A DNA stretch of 6,673 nucleotides, taken from positions 1 to 6,673 of the forward strand of contig CAIMNF010000292.1 in NCBI GenBank assembly GCA_903842755.1, given 5' to 3'. The notes beneath the pieces were generated by a model. The model searched no databases and was not told the DNA's origin. It worked only from the letters and a program-made list of their open reading frames with translations. Position 1 is the first letter of the stretch; every line of letters starts with the position of its first letter. Positions 1-6,281 of this stretch are shown here, piece by piece. A program made the translations under genes and the position numbers. The stretch is from Oligoflexia bacterium (lineage in GTDB: Bacteria > Bdellovibrionota > UBA1018 > CAIMNF01).

Positions 1-600
1 AAAGCCGGGCTTGGAATCTACTTCCGATTTCTTAATCGCTAAGTTTTTCACCACAAATTGAACCGAAGCCTGATCTTCGGCGCTTCCCCCATTTTCAAAG
101 TCGAGATGCAGAAAAGTATCTTCGAAGCTAATCCCGTTAATTTGTAACTCGAAAAGGTCATTAAAACTGAGATGGGTCGTGGCTGATCCCTTTTTTTTTG
201 CCCGCAATAATTGTGAGTCAAAACTTCCAATGACGGAGCCTCCCAAAACCTTAAACTCATCGACCACAAGCGTGCCGGAAAGCATTTGAATGGGGGCAAA
301 ACTGATTCGGACCTCTTTGGCATCAATTGCAGCAGAGACGGGCAATTTGGTAATGTTATCTTTTTGGACACGTAAGGTAGGCTCGGCGACTCCAATTCCT
401 GGTGGGAAAAAATAGAGCTTTAAATTTTTAAAGTCACCCACCACCCCTAGTTTTTGGTTCGAATTTTCAGATATGGTCTTCTTGACGAAACGAGCAAATG
501 CCTGACTTTCAAGGTAATAAACACCCGCAGCACAAGAAATTCCAGTTACTCCAAAAAAGAGCGCAAAAGCAAGCCGAAGTTTTCGTTTGATCGTTTTCAT
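1..600 (-). CDS. AsmA-like inner-membrane-anchored protein, 3' end missing (partial)
   Basis: An open frame runs from the ATG at 600 to the left edge, giving 200 residues without a stop. The N-terminus has basic residues (MKTIKRKLR) followed by a single hydrophobic helix at about 8-30, expected to anchor the protein in the inner membrane with the rest in the periplasm. After it comes a beta-strand-rich segment of AsmA style: a KLYFFPPGIGVAEPTLRVQ stretch (61-79), then AAIDAKEVRISFAPIQMLSG (90-109), then TLVVDEFKVLGGSVIG. This 'strand, low-set charge, strand, leucine plateau' pattern is typical of AsmA/GspN/DUF748-type proteins, which form long bridges linked to outer-membrane lipid transport or homeostasis. 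Family membership is inferred from this pattern and could be wrong; GspN of type II secretion is one alternative. The start overlaps the TPR2 stop by ATGA, so translation is probably coupled. An A9 run in the coding strand lies at 199-191. Confidence 0.65.
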   Translation of the reverse strand, partial: MKTIKRKLRLAFALFFGVTGISCAAGVYYLESQAFARFVKKTISENSNQKLGVVGDFKNLKLYFFPPGIGVAEPTLRVQKDNITKLPVSAAIDAKEVRISFAPIQMLSGTLVVDEFKVLGGSVIGSFDSQLLRAKKKGSATTHLSFNDLFELQINGISFEDTFLHLDFENGGSAEDQASVQFVVKNLAIKKSEVDSKPGF

Positions 601-1313
601 TTGCTCAATTTACTTCTCAATAAATTTGCTCGGTAGCGCGAATCCTTAAAGTAAGGATCGAACGCTACAATCTTTTCAAACCACTCTAGCGCAGGTGCAA
701 ATTTTTGTAAGGCTTGTTCTACACACCCCATTTGATAATATAAAATCGTTTTGTCTTCGTGGGCTAAATCCGTTTCCATGATCACCGATTCTAAAATAGC
801 GCGCGCTTCATAGGCTCGATTCAACTCAATCAAACACGCAGAGATCAGAGACACCACCAGGACCCCTTGAGGCCCCAAGAAAGATTGTTCAATTCGGATC
901 CTTTTGTGAACAGTCTCAAGCTCGCGAAGAGCATCTGAAAAACAGTCCATTTCAAAATAGGCGATCGCCACATCAATTTGCTCTTGAAGGGGTAAGTGCG
1001 GAACCTCTTTAAATTTTGCTTTTGAATTTTCTGCGGGATAACCTTCATTACCGATTCCAAGTTCTTGGGTTAATTGAGCGATGACTTGCTCGACATCATC
1101 CACCGGCACGCTTTTCTTATCCTTCTCTGAAACCCAGCGAGGGAAATTAAATATTTCTTTTAATTCCTGCTCTTGAATGTCTTTCAACAACTTTTCTGCG
1201 AGCACAAAATGCGGATCATGGGCGAGTACGCGCAAGACAATCTCCTTCGCCTCTTGCACGAGACCCACTTTAAATTTTATCTTTGCGCTCTCGCACTCAT
1301 CCCGAAGATTCAC
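597..1313 (-). CDS. Tetratricopeptide-repeat protein (TPR2), downstream of accC
   Basis: This 238-residue helical protein has no assigned function. A first TPR-like helix pair spans about 6-38 (AKIKFKVGLVQEAKEIVLRV then HDP). A charged linker (about 45-105) follows, and then three TPR units at about 110-138 (DVAIAYFEMDCFSDALREL), 152-182 (ISACLIELNRAYEARAIL) and 188-221 (LYYQMGCVEQALQKFAPALE then FDPYFKDSRYR). The last three resemble a TPR module with an 'AYxEMG' repeat and a 'DPxFRD' ending that is widespread in deltaproteobacterial regulators; this likeness is from memory. There is no signal peptide or membrane segment, so it should be cytoplasmic. The start is a GTG at 1313: no ATG exists before the repeats, and an in-frame TAA (the accC stop) lies just upstream. 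Its AAAGG directly abuts the GTG, so initiation probably depends on coupling with accC, 18 nt away. Its stop overlaps the next start (ATGA). Confidence 0.82.
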   Translation of the reverse strand: MNLRDECESAKIKFKVGLVQEAKEIVLRVLAHDPHFVLAEKLLKDIQEQELKEIFNFPRWVSEKDKKSVPVDDVEQVIAQLTQELGIGNEGYPAENSKAKFKEVPHLPLQEQIDVAIAYFEMDCFSDALRELETVHKRIRIEQSFLGPQGVLVVSLISACLIELNRAYEARAILESVIMETDLAHEDKTILYYQMGCVEQALQKFAPALEWFEKIVAFDPYFKDSRYRANLLRSKLSK

Positions 1314-1331
1314 CTTTATAGGATACCGAAA

Positions 1332-2699
1332 TTAATGCTTTTTTTCGGCTTTTTCTGCTAAAAACTCTTCAATAAAACGCGTGCTGTAGGTCGAGTCGAC
1401 AAACCGCTGGCTCATAAAAATTTGACGATGAATGGGGAGAGTGGTTTTCACCCCCTCGACCACGAATTCATCTAATGCTTGACGCATTTTAAGAATCGCT
1501 TCTTCTCGTGTCCTTGCGTGAACAATTAATTTCGCTAATAGTGAATCGTAAAACGGGACGACTTTGTATTGAGCATAAATGAAAGAATCCACCCGAACAC
1601 CAAACCCACCCGGAACATGCAAGGCTGCAATTTTCCCCGGACAAGGAGCAAAGGTGTCTGGATCTTCTGCGTTAATTCTGACCTCAAACGAGTGGCCGGT
1701 AATTTTAATGTCTTTTTGGGTAACACTTAGCTTTTCTCCGGCAGCAATGGCGATCTGCTCCTTGATTAAATCAATGCCCGTGACCATTTCGGTTACCGGG
1801 TGTTCCACTTGAATCCGAGTATTCATTTCCATGAAATAAAACTTTCCATCTTCAAACAGAAACTCAACTGTTCCAACACTTTCGTATTGAACGTGTGCAC
1901 AAAGACTTAAGGCAGCTTCACCCATTTTTTGCCGTAATGAAGGCGAAATGAGCGGTGACGGAGCCTCTTCGATTAACTTTTGGTGCCGGCGCTGAACGGA
2001 GCAGTCGCGCTCTCCTAAAAAAATCCGGTTGCCATGGCGATCACACGCAACTTGAATTTCGATGTGGCGCGGATGTTCACAGAACTTTTCAACATAAAGT
2101 GAACCATCTCCAAAAGCGGCTCGCGCTTCTTCGCTACAGCGTTGAAAACTCTGCTGCAAATCTTGTTCGGAACGAATAATAAAAATTCCACGTCCCCCAC
2201 CTCCCGCTGCTGCTTTCAAGATCACGGGATAGCCAATCTTTTTAGAAGCCGCTATCGCTTCATCTGCATCCGCAACCGCACTTAAAGTGCCGGGGAGCAT
2301 GGGCACTCCGGCTTCGCGTGCTTTCGCTCTTGCTCGGGTTTTTTCGCCCATGGCTTCAATGTTTTCGGGTGTTGGCCCAATAAAGGTCAGGTTACATTCG
2401 CGCACCAAACGGGCGAATTCAGCATTTTCTGATAAAAACCCATAGCCAGGATGGATGGCCTCCACGCCGGTCACTTCGGCGGCAGATAAGATGCTCATCA
2501 TATTTAGGTAACTAAGCTTTGGAGCAGGTGGGCCGATACAAATGGCCTCGTCCGCCATTTTTACATGCAGAGACGACTCGTCCGCGGTCGAATAAACAGC
2601 GACCGTTTTAATATCAAGTTCACGGCAAGCGCGAATGATTCTTAGCGCAATCTCGCCTCGATTCGCGATCAGAATTTTTTTGAACAGAGGTCGCTTCAT
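1332..2699 (-). CDS. accC: Acetyl-CoA carboxylase biotin carboxylase subunit (AccC)
   Basis: AccC carboxylates the biotin of AccB using ATP and bicarbonate. The 455-residue product is close to the usual length of about 450. It has the N-terminal domain (KKILIANRGEIALRIIRACR at 7-26, HPGYGFLSEN at 83-92), the ATP-grasp domain with Lys162 and the glycine loop AAAGGGGRGI (163-172), the HIEIQV strand (212-217), ERDCSVQRRHQK with Lys241, the metal and active-site segment VEFLFEDGKFYFMEMNTRIQ (Glu279, Glu291, Asn293, Arg295), and EVRINAEDP with Arg341, the counterpart of E. coli Arg338. The C-terminal domain (YDSLLAKLIVHARTREEA) is complete. The start is the ATG at 2699, 10 nt after the accB stop, with TGAGG 8 nt upstream. 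No biotinyl or carboxyltransferase domain is fused on, and pairing with accB argues against pyruvate carboxylase. All recognised catalytic residues are present. Confidence 0.97.
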   Translation of the reverse strand: MKRPLFKKILIANRGEIALRIIRACRELDIKTVAVYSTADESSLHVKMADEAICIGPPAPKLSYLNMMSILSAAEVTGVEAIHPGYGFLSENAEFARLVRECNLTFIGPTPENIEAMGEKTRARAKAREAGVPMLPGTLSAVADADEAIAASKKIGYPVILKAAAGGGGRGIFIIRSEQDLQQSFQRCSEEARAAFGDGSLYVEKFCEHPRHIEIQVACDRHGNRIFLGERDCSVQRRHQKLIEEAPSPLISPSLRQKMGEAALSLCAHVQYESVGTVEFLFEDGKFYFMEMNTRIQVEHPVTEMVTGIDLIKEQIAIAAGEKLSVTQKDIKITGHSFEVRINAEDPDTFAPCPGKIAALHVPGGFGVRVDSFIYAQYKVVPFYDSLLAKLIVHARTREEAILKMRQALDEFVVEGVKTTLPIHRQIFMSQRFVDSTYSTRFIEEFLAEKAEKKH

Positions 2700-2707
2700 C
2701 TGCGTAA

Positions 2708-2712
2708 CCTCA
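2708..2712 (-). promoter_or_regulatory. Ribosome binding site of accC, decides the start
   Basis: The coding strand reads TGAGG with an 8-nt spacer to the ATG at 2699. The TGA of this site is the accB stop codon, so the binding site and the accB terminator share bases. This favours the ATG over the in-frame TTG at 2723, which would add eight residues and lie inside accB. Confidence 0.75.
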
Positions 2713-3261
2713 CTGCGTATCAATCACAAAAAGCGGTTCGCCAAATTCAACTGGCTGCCCGTTTTCAACGAGAATCTGAATGACAGTGCCGGCAAAATCC
2801 GCTTCAATTTCATTCATTAGTTTCATTGCTTCAACAATGCAAAGTGAATCTCCGGGCTTAACCTTTGACCCAACATCCACGTAAGATTTCGCGGTTGGCG
2901 AAGGTGCGCGGTAAAAGGTCCCTACGAAGGGGGATAACACTTTTTTATGGGATGCTGGAGCTTCTGCGGCCTTTACCGCTGGCGAAGGAGCAGGGGCGGC
3001 CGCAGCAGAACTCGCGGGCGAAGGATAATGAATCCCTACCGGCGCACCCAGGTGACCGTAGGTCGTTTTTACGCTGATCCGAACATCCTCTTTGGACCAC
3101 TCGAACTCGGTGATTCCCTTTTCCTTTAAGAAATCGAACAAATCCCCAAGCGATTCATGAGAAAAAGGAAGGCCCGTCCCATGGTGAGTCGCGGTCTTGC
3201 CCCCATTCGCTTTCTTTTTTCCAGCGGCTTGGTTTTTCTTAACGATTGACTTTTTCGACAT
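2710..3261 (-). CDS. accB: Acetyl-CoA carboxylase biotin carboxyl carrier protein (AccB/BCCP)
   Basis: AccB carries the biotin that shuttles carboxylate between biotin carboxylase (AccC) and the carboxyltransferase (AccA/AccD) in the first step of fatty-acid synthesis. From the ATG at 3261 it has 183 residues: a lysine-rich N-terminus (about 1-28), the helix-strand segment LFDFLKEKGITEFEW ... DVRISVK typical of BCCP N-termini (about 36-65), an Ala/Pro/Ser-rich flexible linker (about 78-106), and the biotinyl domain (108-183) with the acceptor motif EAMKLM (biotinyl Lys147). The SPTAKSYVDVGSKVKPGD segment before it matches the protruding 'thumb' of bacterial BCCPs. I prefer 3261 because GGGA lies 8 nt upstream; ATGs at 3270 and 3294 are also in frame but less well spaced. 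The start lies inside efp (23-nt overlap). It is longer than E. coli AccB (156 residues), mainly through the N-terminal extension. Confidence 0.95.
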   Translation of the reverse strand: MSKKSIVKKNQAAGKKKANGGKTATHHGTGLPFSHESLGDLFDFLKEKGITEFEWSKEDVRISVKTTYGHLGAPVGIHYPSPASSAAAAPAPSPAVKAAEAPASHKKVLSPFVGTFYRAPSPTAKSYVDVGSKVKPGDSLCIVEAMKLMNEIEADFAGTVIQILVENGQPVEFGEPLFVIDTQ

Positions 3262-3811
3262 AAGTGGCATCCCGTGTATCGACTTTAATGACATCGCCTT
3301 CGGTAATGTGGAATGGAACGTTCACCACAGCACCTGGCTCTAAGGTTGCGGGTTTTGTACCACCCGTGACGGTATCCCCTTTAAAAACAGGATCAGTTTT
3401 TACAATCTTTAACTCAACAAAAGTAGGAAGTTCAACCGAAATGGGTTGGCCATTATAGAGCAGGATTTGAACCTGCATATTGTCTTGCATAAAGCCTGAC
3501 ATTTCGCCAATCCGCTCAGCACTAAGCGTGATCTGCTCGTAATTTTCTGTGTTCATGAACACATAGCCATCCGCTTCTTTATAAAGGTATTGCATTTCCT
3601 TTAGCTCTACATCGGCGGCAGGGAGCTTCTCGCCCGATTTAAAGGTACGCTCAATCACATTGTTATTTAAAAGATTTTTGAGTTTCGTTCGGGTAAATGC
3701 ACTTCCTTTTCCCGGACTCACATGTTGGAACTCCACGATTTGGAAAGGAATTCCGTCAATCTCAAGCTTAACGTTCTTTTTGAACTCATTCGTCGCGTAT
3801 ACTGATGCCAT
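3239..3811 (-). CDS. efp: Translation elongation factor P
   Basis: EF-P binds the ribosome next to the peptidyl-tRNA and relieves stalling at consecutive prolines. The 190-residue product has the normal length and three-domain layout: an N-terminal KOW-like domain (about 3-64), a central OB domain (about 68-130) and a C-terminal OB domain (about 131-188) carrying the family signature around KGDTVTGGTKPATLEPGAVV and the ending KVDTRDATYVEKV. The tip loop reads PGKGSAF with Lys35 at the place of E. coli Lys34. That points to the lysine-type factor rather than the arginine (rhamnosylated) type; whether EpmA/EpmB exist here cannot be seen. The ATG at 3811 gives the conserved N-terminus. Its Shine-Dalgarno sequence is weak (TTGAG), and a small hairpin with five Us lies in the 21-nt gap upstream. 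The 3' end overlaps accB. An efp-accB-accC order is known in other bacteria. Confidence 0.97.
   Translation of the reverse strand: MASVYATNEFKKNVKLEIDGIPFQIVEFQHVSPGKGSAFTRTKLKNLLNNNVIERTFKSGEKLPAADVELKEMQYLYKEADGYVFMNTENYEQITLSAERIGEMSGFMQDNMQVQILLYNGQPISVELPTFVELKIVKTDPVFKGDTVTGGTKPATLEPGAVVNVPFHITEGDVIKVDTRDATYVEKVNR
3270..3273 (-). promoter_or_regulatory. Probable ribosome binding site of accB inside efp
   Basis: GGGA on the coding strand lies 8 nt before the ATG at 3261, within the last codons of efp. It is a modest match, but it is better placed than anything before the two alternative upstream ATGs (3270 and 3294), so it supports the 183-residue form of AccB. Confidence 0.45.
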
Positions 3812-3817
3812 AGACTC

Positions 3818-3836
3818 AAAAACTAACCTAGATTAG
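3818..3836 (-). other. Small stem-loop followed by U5 in the TPR1-efp gap
   Basis: In the RNA, CUAAU pairs with GUUAG (one U-G wobble) around the 4-nt loop CUAG, and five Us follow directly. The TAA stop of TPR1 lies in the left arm. The stem is only 5 bp and A/U-rich, so it is much weaker than a normal intrinsic terminator. It may slow or partly attenuate transcription into efp, or it may be chance. Confidence 0.2.
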
Positions 3837-4438
3837 GCTTTTTTCGCAAGCTTAAAGCGCTGAACTCGCACCAGCATCAACTGAAGGGACTCGATTTTCT
3901 TAATCCATTCCTTTCGTTTAACCTCGGGATCCTCGGAAATGGCCTCAAGCGCCCCTTTTACACTGTAGCTTTTTAAAGGGAGCGGGTCCTGTTGGAGCAC
4001 CAATGCGCCTTCTTCATACGCGCGCTCTTCGATCTCTCTTACTATTCCTGCAACCTCTTGATCTTGCGGAATCAAATATAACAGAATTTTGTACGTCGCT
4101 AACGCCTGAGCGATGCGTCCAAGGATCAAATTACTTTCTGCGAGTAATTTTTGTGCCACCAAGTTATCGGGCGCATCTAAGACGACGGGCTCGAGCTCCT
4201 TTACCACTTCCTCATAGATCCCTTTATCGAATAGCGCACGAGCCAACGCAACCCGTCCACCAATAAAATGGGGATGAAGCCTTAGTCCATCGCGCGCAAT
4301 CTCAATGGCTTCGTCCAACAATCCTGCCTTACGATAAGCTTCAGCAAGCGGCGCAAAAATACGCGACGAGGGGTCGTCTTGATATTTCTTTAGGTATTGG
4401 TAGATTAACGGATTCCCCTGGGGGGTGTGTTTTTTCAT
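3833..4438 (-). CDS. Cytoplasmic tetratricopeptide-repeat protein (TPR1), downstream of pilQ
   Basis: This is a 201-residue helical protein of unknown specific role. About three TPR units are visible: residues 25-56 (FAPLAEAYRKAGLLDEAIEI then LHP), 59-90 (VALARALFDKGIYEEVVKEL then DAP) and 93-124 (LLAESNLILGRIAQALATY). A charged tail follows (173-200) with a basic amphipathic helix, KKIESLQLMLVRVQRF. There is no signal peptide, lipobox or membrane segment, so it should be cytoplasmic. I chose the ATG at 4438, 10 nt after the pilQ stop. A TTG at 4507 would add 23 Pro/Ser/Arg-rich residues inside pilQ with no TPR character. No strong Shine-Dalgarno sequence is visible (GTGG is too close), so coupling to pilQ termination is likely. 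Similar small TPR proteins beginning with an 'FxPLAExYRKAG' repeat are common in deltaproteobacterial genomes. TPRs bind proteins; the partner cannot be read from the sequence. Confidence 0.85.
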   Translation of the reverse strand: MKKHTPQGNPLIYQYLKKYQDDPSSRIFAPLAEAYRKAGLLDEAIEIARDGLRLHPHFIGGRVALARALFDKGIYEEVVKELEPVVLDAPDNLVAQKLLAESNLILGRIAQALATYKILLYLIPQDQEVAGIVREIEERAYEEGALVLQQDPLPLKSYSVKGALEAISEDPEVKRKEWIKKIESLQLMLVRVQRFKLAKKA

Positions 4439-4448
4439 GGCCACGCAA

Positions 4449-6281
4449 TTATCCCTCGGCCGCTTGGATGCCGGTTTTCTTGGGGTTGAGGACACGGGGG
4501 GTGACAAAAAACATTAACTCCGTTTTATTTTTCGTAATATTTTCGCTCCCAAAAAGCCAACCAATCAGGGGAATGTCTCGTAATAGCGGAATACCGGCGC
4601 TACTTTTATCTTCATCCAAATTCAAAACGCCTCCAATGACGATTGTTCCGCCGCTTTCGACCACCACTTGAGTCGTCATTGTTCTTGGGTCCACATGGGG
4701 CAACGAACCTGAGGCGCCGGCAACCAATAAATCTCTCGAGACATCGAGCTTCACAAAAACGGAACCATCATTCGTCACCCGAGGCGTAACGTTGAGTGAA
4801 GTTTTTGCAGACAAGGGTACGAACGTGCTCACAATTTGCCCAGTGGAAGTTACCGTTTGCTGAGGTACGTTCGTCGTTTCCGTTTGATTAATATTTGCGG
4901 TCTCACCGCTCACGACCACCAGCCTCGGAGACGATACAATATTTGCGTCATCCACACTCTCTGCCATACTGAGCGCAGCATTCAACACCATGGTTCCCCG
5001 TTGGCCCATCGATAACCCTTGCGAAATGGCGGAGCTAAATCCTTGTAGGCCAATCCCTGAAGAAGAGCTCCCCGAGCTTCCGGAACTCCCCGTAGAGCCC
5101 GAAAGCGAACCCAAAAGATTGGAAGGATTGTTACCATTCACTCCAAATACAAAGTTTCCCCACTGCACGCCATTATTCCCCCCAATATTATGGGTAAATG
5201 CCTGGGTGACTTCAACTACTTTAGCCTCAATGAGTACTTGCGGCGTTTGCACATCAAGAAGTTCAATCATTTTTTTTGCACGATCTACGTTTTCGGTCAC
5301 GTCTCTTACAATAATACTGTTCGTATTATTATCTATGATCACCATACCCCCACTATTCGTCGCGCCTTGCGACCTTAAGAAGTTATCTAAAATTTTTTGC
5401 AGTTCCGTAATCTTTGCGTAACTAATCGGAAAAATTCGAGTGATTTTGGGAGCCACTTCCGCCGATCTATTTTTTAATTCAAACTCTTTTTGTTTATCTT
5501 GCATAAACACATCTCGCGGAACGACTCTCAAAATATTATTGCTCCGGTCCGCGGCAAGTCCCATCGTATTCAATACAACATCTAAGGCTTGATCCCATGG
5601 TACCCGATCTAATGACAAACTGATTCGCCCGGTGACGCCCGGATGCACTAAAACATTAAATCCACTCGCTTCGCCAATCAATCGCAGCACTTCCCTAACG
5701 TCTGCGTCTTTTAAATGAAGCGAAACGGGCGAACCTGAAAATGTATTTGTTGACTTTGCTTCAACAAAATCTGCAAGAGCATCGGCCGAATGTTGCTCCG
5801 TTGTAATGGATACTGACTTCAAGGAAGCCAAAGTATCTTTTCCGTCTAAAGCAGGTTGAGCAATTTGCAAGCGCCCCGTACTGTGATCGTCTACCTTAAA
5901 AACGAGCTTATGATCTGAATCCGTAACTTGGAACTTTGGTTCTCTCTTAAAATGAATGACGATCAGTGCATCGGGTACGCCATCGGGAACCGGCTGTGTG
6001 GAAACCGAAATCTGTTTAATGTCACTCTCTAAATCTGCGAGATCAATTTGTCTGTTCACATCACTGCCGATTTCCGTCTGATGAAACTTTAGCGTAACTT
6101 GATTTTGCTCTGAATTGCGCTCCGTCTGGTAGCCCCCTAATGCTTCCCCCTCAATCTCAAGCACGCTACCCTTGTTTTCAAATTTAAAACTAATGTGGCT
6201 AATTTTTCCGCTTGCGTACGTAAAGGTGGTCAATCCAAATCCCAAAGAAAAAATAAAAATTTTAATCGCAATTCGCTTCAT
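4449..6281 (-). CDS. pilQ: Type IV pilus secretin PilQ
   Basis: PilQ forms the multimeric outer-membrane channel through which the pilus passes. The 610-residue product starts at an ATG with a good Shine-Dalgarno sequence (GGGGGA, 5 nt spacer) inside the end of pilP. Visible parts are a signal peptide (about 1-25: two early basic residues, a hydrophobic core, then TYASG); one AMIN domain (about 27-130) that should bind peptidoglycan; an STN/N0 domain (about 185-255, VSLHLKDADVREVLRLIGEA); a secretin_N/N1 domain (about 281-345, with NSIIVRD); and the secretin core (about 348-598), ending in the family signature GIPLLRDIPLIGWLFGS at 563-579. A Gly/Ser-rich stretch at 391-411 interrupts the start of the core. 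With only one AMIN domain it is shorter than the usual 700-plus-residue PilQ proteins and longer than HofQ-type secretins. The pilP partner makes PilQ far likelier than a type II GspD. Confidence 0.95.
   Translation of the reverse strand: MKRIAIKIFIFSLGFGLTTFTYASGKISHISFKFENKGSVLEIEGEALGGYQTERNSEQNQVTLKFHQTEIGSDVNRQIDLADLESDIKQISVSTQPVPDGVPDALIVIHFKREPKFQVTDSDHKLVFKVDDHSTGRLQIAQPALDGKDTLASLKSVSITTEQHSADALADFVEAKSTNTFSGSPVSLHLKDADVREVLRLIGEASGFNVLVHPGVTGRISLSLDRVPWDQALDVVLNTMGLAADRSNNILRVVPRDVFMQDKQKEFELKNRSAEVAPKITRIFPISYAKITELQKILDNFLRSQGATNSGGMVIIDNNTNSIIVRDVTENVDRAKKMIELLDVQTPQVLIEAKVVEVTQAFTHNIGGNNGVQWGNFVFGVNGNNPSNLLGSLSGSTGSSGSSGSSSSGIGLQGFSSAISQGLSMGQRGTMVLNAALSMAESVDDANIVSSPRLVVVSGETANINQTETTNVPQQTVTSTGQIVSTFVPLSAKTSLNVTPRVTNDGSVFVKLDVSRDLLVAGASGSLPHVDPRTMTTQVVVESGGTIVIGGVLNLDEDKSSAGIPLLRDIPLIGWLFGSENITKNKTELMFFVTPRVLNPKKTGIQAAEG
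5055..5111 (-). repeat. Gly/Ser-rich low-complexity tract in pilQ
   Basis: The codons for PilQ residues 391-409 form an imperfect 9-nt repeat encoding Gly-Ser-Ser units (GSTGSSGSSGSSSSG). It sits early in the secretin core, in a region where secretins vary in length, and probably forms a flexible surface or lumenal loop. Repeats of this kind can change length by slippage in steps of three codons without breaking the frame. Confidence 0.55.

Noticed and set aside
48..395. A 115-residue minus-strand open frame
   Set aside because: It is a shadow in the +1 frame of the AsmA-like gene, whose frame is open from 600 to the edge and has a membrane anchor and AsmA-style strands.
529..537. Possible lipobox (GISC) in the AsmA-like N-terminus
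   Set aside because: The -3 position is Gly rather than Leu/Val/Ile and -2 is Ile. The hydrophobic helix continues past the Cys, which fits a membrane anchor better.
2700..2723. TTG start for accC
   Set aside because: The ATG at 2699 has a clear TGAGG at 8 nt and gives the usual AccC N-terminus.
3262..3294. ATG at 3294 or 3270 as the accB start
   Set aside because: Both increase the overlap with efp, and neither has a well-spaced ribosome binding site. They are not excluded.
4415..4425. CCCC-T-GGGG palindrome near the TPR1 start, as a terminator
   Set aside because: A one-base loop cannot form a hairpin and no U-run follows on the minus strand. It falls in coding sequence.
4439..4507. TTG start giving a 23-residue N-terminal extension of TPR1
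   Set aside because: It lies inside pilQ, has no ribosome binding site and adds Pro/Ser/Arg-rich residues. The ATG at 4438 sits just after the pilQ stop. The Cys in the extension has no hydrophobic stretch before it, so it is not a lipobox.
4990..5421. 143-residue plus-strand open frame opposite pilQ
   Set aside because: It is antisense to a well-supported secretin core. Its composition (Glu/Pro/Leu runs) mirrors the Gly/Ser repeat on the other strand.
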